Below, piece by piece: positions 6,733 to 11,722 of a stretch of 11,722 bases of DNA. Both the position numbers and the translations under genes were made by a program. Each line of letters begins with the position of its first letter. The stretch's first letter is position 1. The stretch comes from Gallionellaceae bacterium UBA6222. Its GTDB lineage: Bacteria > Pseudomonadota > Gammaproteobacteria > Burkholderiales > Gallionellaceae. Location: positions 420 to 12,141 of the forward strand of contig DISA01000054.1 in assembly GCA_002421915.1 (NCBI GenBank). The letters are read 5' to 3'. The notes under the pieces are model-generated. The model had not been told where the DNA came from. It was given only the letters and a program-made list of their open reading frames with translations, and ran no database searches.

Positions 6733-8027
6733 ACATCACACGACTATCAACCAAGCAGGCCGACTTCGATGCCAAGCTGAATACGCTGCTCGCTTTCGAA
6801 GAGACGGCCGACGAAAAACTGGAAGCGACTGTTGCCGCCATTCTGAACGATGTAAAGAAGCGCGGCGATGCAGCGGTGCTCGAATACACCGGCAAGTTTG
6901 ATCGTTTGCCGCTGGCGAGTGCCGCTGCGATGGAGTTGCCGCAGAGCGAACTGAAGGCGGCATTCGATTCTCTGCCGGAGGCACAGAAGTTGGCGCTGCA
7001 ACAGGCGGCGCAGCGGGTCACCGCCTACCACCAGAAACAGGTGCAGACCACCTGGAGCTACCTTGACGAAGACGGCACGCTGCTCGGGCAGCAGGTTACG
7101 CCGCTGGATCGGGTCGGTCTGTACGTGCCCGGCGGCAAGGCGGCCTATCCTTCTTCAGTGCTGATGAATGCCTTGCCGGCGAAAGTGGCGGGTGTGGCCG
7201 AGCTGATCATGGTCGTGCCAACGCCGGACGGTGTAAAGAATCAACTGGTGCTGGCGGCGGCGCATCTTGCCGGCGTGGATCGCGTGTTCACGATCGGCGG
7301 GGCGCAGGCAGTGGCGGCGCTGGCTTACGGCACGGCGAGCATCCCCAAAGTGGACAAGATCGTCGGCCCCGGCAATGCCTATGTGGCATCGGCCAAGCGT
7401 CGCGTGTTCGGTGCCTGCGGCATCGACATGATCGCGGGGCCGTCCGAGATTTTAGTTATCTGTGACGGCAACACTGATCCGGATTGGGTGGCGATGGATC
7501 TGTTTTCCCAAGCCGAGCATGACGAACTGGCGCAGGCCATCCTGTTGTCGCCGGATGCCGCCTTCATCGGGCGCGTCGCGACGAGTGCCGACAAACTGCT
7601 GGAACAGATGCCGCGCCGCGACATCATCCGGACTGCGCTCGAAAATCGCGGCGCGCTGATCCAGGTCGCCGATCTGGATGAGGCATGCCGTATCAGCAAC
7701 CGTATTGCGCCGGAACACCTGGAGTTATCGGTTGCAGACCCGCAAAGTCTGCTGCCGCAGATCAAACATGCGGGCGCCATCTTCATGGGGCGCTACACCT
7801 CCGAATCACTGGGCGATTATTGTGCCGGGCCGAACCATGTGCTGCCCACTTCCGGCACCGCGCGTTTCTCTTCGCCGCTGGGGGTGTATGACTTTCAGAA
7901 GCGCAGCAGCCTGATCCAGGTATCCAGGGCGGGCGCCCAAAAACTGGGTGATATCGCCGCCACGCTGGCGTTTGGAGAGGGTTTACAGGCGCATGCCCAG
8001 TCGGCCTTGTATCGAAAAAACAAATAG
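6729..8027 (+). CDS. hisD: Histidinol dehydrogenase
   Basis: HisD performs the last two steps of histidine synthesis, oxidising L-histidinol to L-histidine with two NAD+ at a zinc site. The 432-residue product has family length. Zinc ligands and catalytic residues are present: SQAEHDE (Gln261, His264), APEHLEL (Glu329, His330, the catalytic pair), GDYCAGPNHVLPT (Asp363) and GLQAHAQSA (His422). Other family signatures are GLYVPGGKAAYPSSVLMNALPA and TIGGAQAVAALAYGT (split here only by description), KIVGPGN and IAGPSEI. The start is fixed by the ATGA overlap with hisG. The usual next gene, hisC, is absent: after hisD come 75 bases containing a promoter and then rpmB. No terminator hairpin follows hisD, so some read-through into rpmB is possible. 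Confidence 0.98.
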   Translation: MNITRLSTKQADFDAKLNTLLAFEETADEKLEATVAAILNDVKKRGDAAVLEYTGKFDRLPLASAAAMELPQSELKAAFDSLPEAQKLALQQAAQRVTAYHQKQVQTTWSYLDEDGTLLGQQVTPLDRVGLYVPGGKAAYPSSVLMNALPAKVAGVAELIMVVPTPDGVKNQLVLAAAHLAGVDRVFTIGGAQAVAALAYGTASIPKVDKIVGPGNAYVASAKRRVFGACGIDMIAGPSEILVICDGNTDPDWVAMDLFSQAEHDELAQAILLSPDAAFIGRVATSADKLLEQMPRRDIIRTALENRGALIQVADLDEACRISNRIAPEHLELSVADPQSLLPQIKHAGAIFMGRYTSESLGDYCAGPNHVLPTSGTARFSSPLGVYDFQKRSSLIQVSRAGAQKLGDIAATLAFGEGLQAHAQSALYRKNK

Positions 8028-8037
8028 AAACTTTCGG

Positions 8038-8066
8038 TTGTGTGTTTTTGCCGCTTTGGGTAGAAT
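8038..8066 (+). promoter_or_regulatory. Candidate rpmBG promoter, TTGTGT-17-TAGAAT
   Basis: TTGTGT at 8038-8043 and TAGAAT at 8061-8066 are 17 bases apart and are followed by the GC-rich discriminator CCGCGCC. A start near 8073 leaves a leader of about 30 bases before rpmB. This is the best-formed sigma70-type promoter in the window, as expected for ribosomal protein genes. Confidence 0.65.
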
Positions 8067-8102
8067 CCGCGCCTCATTTTTGCAACTGGTCTGGAGTTAG
8101 TC

Positions 8103-8339
8103 ATGGCACGCGTCTGTCAAGTCACGGGGAAAGCCCCGATGGTGGGTAACAATGTTTCCCACGCCAACAACAAAACCAAGCGTCGTTTCTTGCCGAATCT
8201 GCAACGCCGCCGCCTGTGGGTTGAATCGGAAAATCGTTGGGTGTCTTTGCGCCTGACCAATGCCGCGCTGCGCACCATCGACAAGAACGGCATCGAAGCC
8301 GTGCTGTTCGAGATGCGTGCCCGTGGCGAGAAGGTATAA
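8103..8339 (+). CDS. rpmB: Large ribosomal subunit protein bL28
   Basis: This 78-residue basic protein matches bacterial L28 from end to end: MARVCQVTGKAPMVGNN at the start, then SHANNKTKRRFLPNLQ, RRLWVESENRWVSLRL and the C-terminal EMRARGEKV. It is a structural component of the 50S subunit. It has only one cysteine and so is the zinc-free type. GGAG lies 6 bases before the ATG. It is followed after 12 bases by rpmG, the standard rpmB-rpmG pair, and both are closed by a terminator at 8548. Confidence 0.98.
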   Translation: MARVCQVTGKAPMVGNNVSHANNKTKRRFLPNLQRRRLWVESENRWVSLRLTNAALRTIDKNGIEAVLFEMRARGEKV

Positions 8340-8351
8340 AGGAGAACGACT

Positions 8352-8519
8352 GTGGCAAAAGGCGCACGCGAAAAGATCAAGCTGGAATCCTCCGCAGGTA
8401 CGGGGCATTTCTACACCACCAACAAGAACAAACGCACCACTCCGGAAAAGCTCGAATTCATGAAATTCGACCCGGTGGTGCGCAAGCATGTCGCATATAA
8501 GGAAACCAAGCTGAAGTGA
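8352..8519 (+). CDS. rpmG: Large ribosomal subunit protein bL33 (GTG start)
   Basis: From a GTG at 8352 the frame encodes 55 residues: (M)AKGAREKIKLESSAG, then TGHFYTTNKNKRTTPEKLE and FMKFDPVVRKHVAYKETKLK, the full length of zinc-free L33, a small basic protein of the 50S subunit near the E site. The GTG start is supported by GGAG 7 bases upstream, just after the rpmB stop, and by the match of the first residues to the family; no upstream in-frame ATG fits. It is easily missed by gene finders that demand ATG. It pairs with rpmB and ends 28 bases before the intrinsic terminator. Confidence 0.97.
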   Translation: MAKGAREKIKLESSAGTGHFYTTNKNKRTTPEKLEFMKFDPVVRKHVAYKETKLK

Positions 8520-8547
8520 TTCAGTGATGTTTCACCGTGCACCAAAT

Positions 8548-8569
8548 AACCCGCGCAAGCGGGTTTTTT
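8548..8569 (+). terminator. Rho-independent terminator of rpmBG
   Basis: AACCCGC and GCGGGTT form a perfect 7-bp stem closed by a GCAA (GNRA) tetraloop, with six T residues overlapping the end of the stem. It lies 28 bases after the rpmG stop and separates the ribosomal genes from the ubi operon. Confidence 0.9.
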
Positions 8570-8611
8570 GTTGGCCGGGTATTCCGCAAAACTTTGCTGG
8601 TGATCCGTGTT

Positions 8612-8654
8612 TTGACGAATGTCAGCAGTGCACAAGTTGTTTTTGGATTATCCT
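8612..8654 (+). promoter_or_regulatory. Candidate FNR/ANR-type box and promoter of ubiUVT
   Basis: TTGAC-GAAT-GTCAG at 8612-8625 matches the FNR-family consensus TTGAY-N4-RTCAA at nine of ten defined positions. TATCCT at 8649-8654 is a plausible -10 (four of six). A start near 8660-8661 puts the box centre at about -41.5 to -42.5, the classic position for class II FNR activation, where no -35 hexamer is needed. A leader of about 85 bases would follow. E. coli ubiTUV are known to be FNR-activated, which fits. The rest of the 8570-8745 gap shows only a short palindrome, GCAAA-AC-TTTGC, at 8586-8597. Confidence 0.6.
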
Positions 8655-8745
8655 TGCAACCCGCAATCGTGGTACTCGCCAGGGAACACAAATCCGCCGT
8701 GCAGCAGTTTTTCGAGCTTACCCGTAGTTTTTCAAAGGAGTTCTG

Positions 8746-9759
8746 ATGTCTCGCGAAAAAATCCCGCAACTCATCTGTCCTGCGGGCAGTCTTCCCGCGT
8801 TGAAAGCGGCGATCGACAACGGTGCGGATGCTGTCTATCTCGGTTACAAGAACGATACCAATGCGCGTAACTTTGCGGGCCTCAATTTTGACGAGAAGGC
8901 GATGCGCGAGGGTATCCGCTATGCGCAGTCGCGTGGACGCCATGTGCTTCTGGCGATCAATACGTTCGCGCAGCCCGGGCGTGACGCGGACTGGCAAAGG
9001 GCGGTGGACGGTGCGGCTGAAATGGGTGTCGATGCGGTCATCCTGGCCGATGTCGGGTTGCTGGATTACGCTGCCCGCCGCCACCCGGACTTGCGTCTGC
9101 ACCTTTCGGTGCAGGGTTCGGCCACCAGTTACGAAGCGGTAAATTTTGCGCAGCGCGAATTCGGGGTGCGGCGCGCGGTGTTGCCGCGCGTGCTGACGTT
9201 GGCGCAGGTTGAAAATGTGATCACGAATACGTCCGTCGAGATCGAGGTGTTCGGTTTTGGCAGTTTGTGCGTGATGAACGAAGGGCGTTGCTGGCTTTCT
9301 TCCTATGCCACCGGCGAATCGCCGAATACGGTTGGCGCCTGTTCGCCGGCCAAATATGTCAAGTGGGAAAAAACGCCGGGACAGATGACGACGCGCCTGA
9401 ACGGAATTTTGATCGACCGTTTTGACGACAACGAAGCCGCCGGCTATCCAACCTTGTGCAAGGGCCGCTTTGAAGTCGGCGGTGAGACGTATTACGCGCT
9501 GGAAGAACCGACCAGTCTCAATGTGCTGGAGATATTGCCCGATATTGCCCGTATCGGCGTAGCCGCGATCAAGATCGAAGGGCGTCAGCGCAGCCCGACT
9601 TACGTCGCGCAAGTTACCAAAAATATGCGTGCGGCACTGGATGCGCTGGCCCGCGAAGAGGGGCAATACCGTGTGGAGGCGGCTTGGCAATCGGAACTAT
9701 CCAAGGTTTCGGAAGGCAGCCAGGTGACACTCGGTGCGTATAGCAGGCCCTGGAGATAA
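8746..9759 (+). CDS. ubiU: O2-independent ubiquinone biosynthesis protein, U32 peptidase-like [4Fe-4S] subunit UbiU
   Basis: UbiU forms a heterodimer with UbiV that hydroxylates the ubiquinone ring without oxygen, using prephenate as the hydroxyl donor in E. coli. The 337-residue protein has the U32 'peptidase' TIM-barrel fold but is not expected to be a protease. Matching segments include LICPAGSLPALKAAI, DTNARNFAGLNF, AINTFAQPG, VFGFGSLCVMNEGRCWLSSY, TGESPNTVGACSPA, GYPTLCKGR, YYALEEPTSLN and KIEGRQRSP. The four [4Fe-4S] cysteines are present (Cys175, Cys182, Cys199, Cys238). A strong AAAGGAG site sits 5 bases before the ATG. It is first in a ubiU-ubiV-ubiT operon behind a likely FNR-type promoter. 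Confusion with other U32 proteins (TrhP, RlhA) is unlikely given the length, the cysteine pattern and the ubiV neighbour. Confidence 0.95.
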   Translation: MSREKIPQLICPAGSLPALKAAIDNGADAVYLGYKNDTNARNFAGLNFDEKAMREGIRYAQSRGRHVLLAINTFAQPGRDADWQRAVDGAAEMGVDAVILADVGLLDYAARRHPDLRLHLSVQGSATSYEAVNFAQREFGVRRAVLPRVLTLAQVENVITNTSVEIEVFGFGSLCVMNEGRCWLSSYATGESPNTVGACSPAKYVKWEKTPGQMTTRLNGILIDRFDDNEAAGYPTLCKGRFEVGGETYYALEEPTSLNVLEILPDIARIGVAAIKIEGRQRSPTYVAQVTKNMRAALDALAREEGQYRVEAAWQSELSKVSEGSQVTLGAYSRPWR

Positions 9760-9763
9760 CCCC

Positions 9764-10669
9764 ATGAAACTAGCCTTGGGGCCACTGCTGTTTTTCTGGC
9801 CGAAACAACAGGTGCAGGATTTCTACGCCGAAATGGCGCAGAACCCGGCGATCGATATTATTTACATCGGCGAGGTCGTCTGTTCGCGCCGTCAACTTAT
9901 GCGCGTGGCCGACTGGATCGTGCTGGCGCGCGAGCTGGGCGATGCCGGCAAAGAGGTAGTCGTTTCTGCACAGGCTTTGCTCGAATCGGAAGGCGACCTG
10001 AAAGCATTGCGCCGTTTGATGGATGAAGGCGGATGCAAGGTGGAAGCCAACGATCTCGGGGCCGTGAACATCGCCGCCGGGCGGCCTTTTGTGGCCGGCC
10101 CGCACCTGAACATTTATAACCGGACCACGCTGGACACCTATGCGCGCTACGGCATGCAGCGCTGGGTGCCGCCGCTGGAAGCGGATCGCAAGCTGGTCGA
10201 AACCCTGCACGGAAGCCGCCCGGATGGTGTTGAGACCGAAGTCTTTGTTTTTGGCAAACTACCCCTGGCGTTCTCGGCGCGCTGTTTTACCGCGCGCCAT
10301 TACGGGCTGAACAAGGATGATTGCCAGTTCAAATGCGTGGAGCATCCTGCGGGGATGACGCTGAAAACCCGTGAAGGCCAACCCTTCCTCGCCATCAACG
10401 GGATCCAGACCATGTCGGCACAGCATTACAATCTGTTGCATGAAGTGCCGGACATGCTCAAAATGGGCGTCGAGATCATCCGCATCAGCCCGCAGGCGCA
10501 GCGTATGGCGCAGATTATTCAGGCATTCGATGCGGCGCGGCGCGGAGAATCGCCTGAAACCGATACGGGTGGCTGGAGTGACGAGGGCATGGTTGACGGT
10601 TACTGGTTTGGTGATGCGGGTATCGCACGGCGTCACCAGAGTGAAATTGGCAAGCTGCAAGGAGCATAA
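9764..10669 (+). CDS. ubiV: O2-independent ubiquinone biosynthesis protein, U32 peptidase-like [4Fe-4S] subunit UbiV
   Basis: UbiV is the partner of UbiU in anaerobic ubiquinone ring hydroxylation. The 301-residue product matches UbiV along its length: MKLALGPLLFFWPK, IIYIGEVVCSRR, KVEANDLGAVN, FVAGPHLNIYN, LPLAFSARCFTARHYGL and FLAINGIQTMSA. The four cluster-binding cysteines are present (Cys40, Cys174, Cys187, Cys191), with the expected C-x12-C-x3-C spacing in the second group. The start at 9764 gives the family N-terminus and has GGAG 8 bases upstream, overlapping the end of ubiU; an upstream in-frame ATG at 9734 lies inside ubiU and is rejected. It starts four bases after the ubiU stop, and ubiT starts three bases after its own stop, so co-translation of the set is likely. 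Confidence 0.95.
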   Translation: MKLALGPLLFFWPKQQVQDFYAEMAQNPAIDIIYIGEVVCSRRQLMRVADWIVLARELGDAGKEVVVSAQALLESEGDLKALRRLMDEGGCKVEANDLGAVNIAAGRPFVAGPHLNIYNRTTLDTYARYGMQRWVPPLEADRKLVETLHGSRPDGVETEVFVFGKLPLAFSARCFTARHYGLNKDDCQFKCVEHPAGMTLKTREGQPFLAINGIQTMSAQHYNLLHEVPDMLKMGVEIIRISPQAQRMAQIIQAFDAARRGESPETDTGGWSDEGMVDGYWFGDAGIARRHQSEIGKLQGA

Positions 10670-10672
10670 ATC

Positions 10673-11125
10673 ATGGGCAAAAAGATCAGCATCCCGAAAT
10701 TCCAGTTGCCCGCCATCATCGCGCGCATCGGCGGCAAACTGCCGCAATGGCCGCATACCATGACGCTGATCGCCGGATTGAATGCTACGGTGAAGATGAA
10801 GCTGTTGCCCGTGGAAAGTCTGTCCGTGCTGGAAGGCCGCAGCTTTTTTGTCGAAGTGCTCGATACCGGCGGCAAGGCGCATTTCACCTGCCGTGACGGA
10901 CTTTTTCGCCCGCTGTTTTCCCCGGCACAAACGCCTGATCTTGCCTTCCGTGCCAACCTGTCCGCTTTTATGCAACTTCTCGCCAGACAGGAAGACCCCG
11001 ACACGCTGTTCTTCAATCGCGAACTTTCTATCGAAGGGGATACGGAACTCGGCTTGTATGTAAAAAATATGCTCGACGCAGTCGAATGGCCGCAACTACC
11101 CAAGTTGCCCGGCTTTAGTCATTGA
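10673..11125 (+). CDS. ubiT: O2-independent ubiquinone biosynthesis accessory factor UbiT (SCP2 domain)
   Basis: UbiT carries an SCP2 sterol-carrier-like domain that binds polyprenyl lipids and is required, with UbiU and UbiV, for oxygen-independent ubiquinone synthesis. The 150-residue protein is a little shorter than E. coli UbiT (174), mostly at the C-terminus. The diagnostic block is near its end: RQEDPDTLFFNRELSIEGDT followed by ELGLYVKNMLDAVEW (about 103-138). The N-terminal ~30 residues are basic and amphipathic (MGKKISIPKFQLPAIIARIG), possibly for membrane contact. GGAG lies 8 bases before the ATG. In E. coli ubiT is divergent from ubiUV; here all three are in one operon, so they share regulation. 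No terminator was seen in the 35 bases between its stop and the convergent neighbour. Confidence 0.93.
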   Translation: MGKKISIPKFQLPAIIARIGGKLPQWPHTMTLIAGLNATVKMKLLPVESLSVLEGRSFFVEVLDTGGKAHFTCRDGLFRPLFSPAQTPDLAFRANLSAFMQLLARQEDPDTLFFNRELSIEGDTELGLYVKNMLDAVEWPQLPKLPGFSH

Positions 11126-11160
11126 GCGAGCGCCCCCTACCCGGAAAGCATATGCCTGAT

Positions 11161-11523
11161 TTAATCGCCGCCTTCCTGAAGCTGCACCCACTCCTGTGCT
11201 TCCCCGTAGTTGCTGAACGCCTCAATATCCGCATCCATGAACAGGCGCGATAGCCATGCCTGCCAGGCGAGCCACTGATTGTCGGTGACGACGGCAATCT
11301 TGTCGAAGTCATGGTTGTGCTGGCGGCTGAAGAATTTGATTTCTTCCCACGCCACGTCCGGGGTATAGGCGAGCATGCCGCGCAGGTCGAATATCAGATT
11401 CACTCTTCCGCCGCCCTTTAGTTTGTACAGGGCGTGCTCTTCGAACTGCTTGAAATCGGCAATGGTGAATTCGCCCATGACGGCGATGTTGACCAGATTG
11501 TTCTTGTCTTCGATGGTGATCAT
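11161..11523 (-). CDS. SpoIIAA-like (STAS-like) protein
   Basis: The 120-residue soluble protein begins MITIEDKNNLVNIAVMGEF and contains a beta-strand/helix alternation, with FDLRGMLAYTPDVAWEEIKF (about 45-64) and IAVVTDNQWLAWQAWL (about 76-91). This pattern resembles the SpoIIAA-like family (Pfam PF11964), a STAS-related fold found in many Gram-negative bacteria that do not sporulate. Family members bind lipids or protein partners in some cases; no specific role can be assigned here. The start at 11523 is chosen because its ATG overlaps the transporter stop codon as ATGA; a longer reading from 11601 would run inside the transporter gene. It is convergent with ubiT. Confidence 0.8.
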   Translation of the reverse strand: MITIEDKNNLVNIAVMGEFTIADFKQFEEHALYKLKGGGRVNLIFDLRGMLAYTPDVAWEEIKFFSRQHNHDFDKIAVVTDNQWLAWQAWLSRLFMDADIEAFSNYGEAQEWVQLQEGGD

Positions 11524-11722
11524 TTCGGTGTCTCGTTGGGGTGGGGTGACAGGCGCAAGCTTAACATGCCGCTGGCGATGATGAGTGCGATGCCGAACCA
11601 TGCGCTCAGGCTCAATAACTCGCTCCAGAACAGCAGGCCGAACAGCGCGGAGAATACGATGGTGCTATAGGCCAGACTGCCGACCACCAGGGTCTGTCCG
11701 GTGCGGTAGGCGCGCGTCATGG
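11520..11722 (-). CDS. EamA/DMT-family transporter, C-terminal fragment (cut by window edge)
   Basis: The visible 66 residues begin TRAYRTGQTLVVGSLAYSTI after an internal Met and carry two strongly hydrophobic stretches (about 20-32 and 37-56) with IVFSALFGLLFWSE and LIIASGMLSLRL, ending in a short polar tail. This is the typical last helical pair of a ten-helix EamA-domain permease of the drug/metabolite transporter superfamily in the inner membrane. The open frame continues past the right edge, so the Met at 11720 is not the true start. The substrate cannot be told from the fragment. The stop overlaps the SpoIIAA-like gene start, so the two are coupled. Confidence 0.8.
   Translation of the reverse strand, partial: MTRAYRTGQTLVVGSLAYSTIVFSALFGLLFWSELLSLSAWFGIALIIASGMLSLRLSPHPNETPK

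Noticed and set aside
8586..8597. Short palindrome GCAAA-AC-TTTGC as an operator or second FNR site
   Set aside because: Five-base arms with a two-base centre arise easily by chance and do not match FNR or another operator I know.
8537..8746. 69-codon open frame between rpmG and ubiU
   Set aside because: It overlaps the rpmG terminator and the FNR-type promoter region, has no ribosome-binding site, and resembles no family I recognise.
8521..9690. 389-codon open frame on the minus strand opposite ubiU
   Set aside because: It lies almost wholly antisense to ubiU, which has full-length family similarity and all its motifs. The antisense protein is rich in Arg/His with no recognisable domain, as expected from GC-rich codon bias, and it runs through the rpmG terminator.
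10259..11095. 278-codon open frame on the minus strand opposite ubiV and ubiT
   Set aside because: It spans two real coding genes with clear family matches and has no start signals of its own.

Overview
The window is compact bacterial chromosome with housekeeping genes and very short intergenic gaps. It most resembles a betaproteobacterium, probably of the Nitrosomonadales/Gallionellaceae type. The pointers are short-form HisG, zinc-free L28 and L33, a proteobacterial GlnRS, an LpxH lipid A enzyme, a ubiquinone rather than menaquinone pathway, and repeated TAGAAT -10 boxes. The lineage is inferred from protein resemblance, not from a search. I see no phage, insertion sequence, CRISPR, tRNA or rRNA.

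Layout. Bases 1-2156 read on the minus strand: glnS, then a small COG3671/DUF4870-like membrane protein whose start overlaps the glnS stop, then a dRS3-like palindrome, then the first 30 codons of cysS running off the left edge. Bases 2157-2378 are a divergent promoter region. Bases 2379-6016 read on the plus strand and form an envelope cluster: a secreted TPR protein ending in an NTF2-like domain, a secreted YkuD L,D-transpeptidase/carboxypeptidase ending in a related NTF2-like domain, a cyclophilin of PpiB type carrying a signal peptide, and lpxH. Bases 6091-8027 hold hisG and hisD, without the rest of a his operon. Bases 8103-8519 hold rpmB and rpmG (GTG start), closed by an intrinsic terminator. 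Bases 8746-11125 hold ubiU-ubiV-ubiT, the O2-independent ubiquinone hydroxylation system, as a tandem operon. On the minus strand at the right edge, a truncated EamA/DMT transporter is translationally coupled to a SpoIIAA-like (STAS-like) protein.

How the parts fit. The two NTF2-domain proteins and the exported cyclophilin look like one periplasmic peptidoglycan/protein-folding unit next to a lipid A gene. UbiU and UbiV keep all four [4Fe-4S] cysteines each, and UbiT keeps its SCP2 lipid-binding domain. A near-consensus FNR/ANR box lies about 42 bp upstream of a plausible start site for ubiU, which would tie the operon to low oxygen. Four promoters (glnS, the TPR gene, hisG, rpmB) share TAGAAT followed by a GC-rich discriminator, suggesting common growth-rate/stringent control. 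The ubi promoter lacks this signature. No wholly unknown system was found. The most notable items are the ubiUVT regulatory arrangement and the paired NTF2-domain envelope genes.
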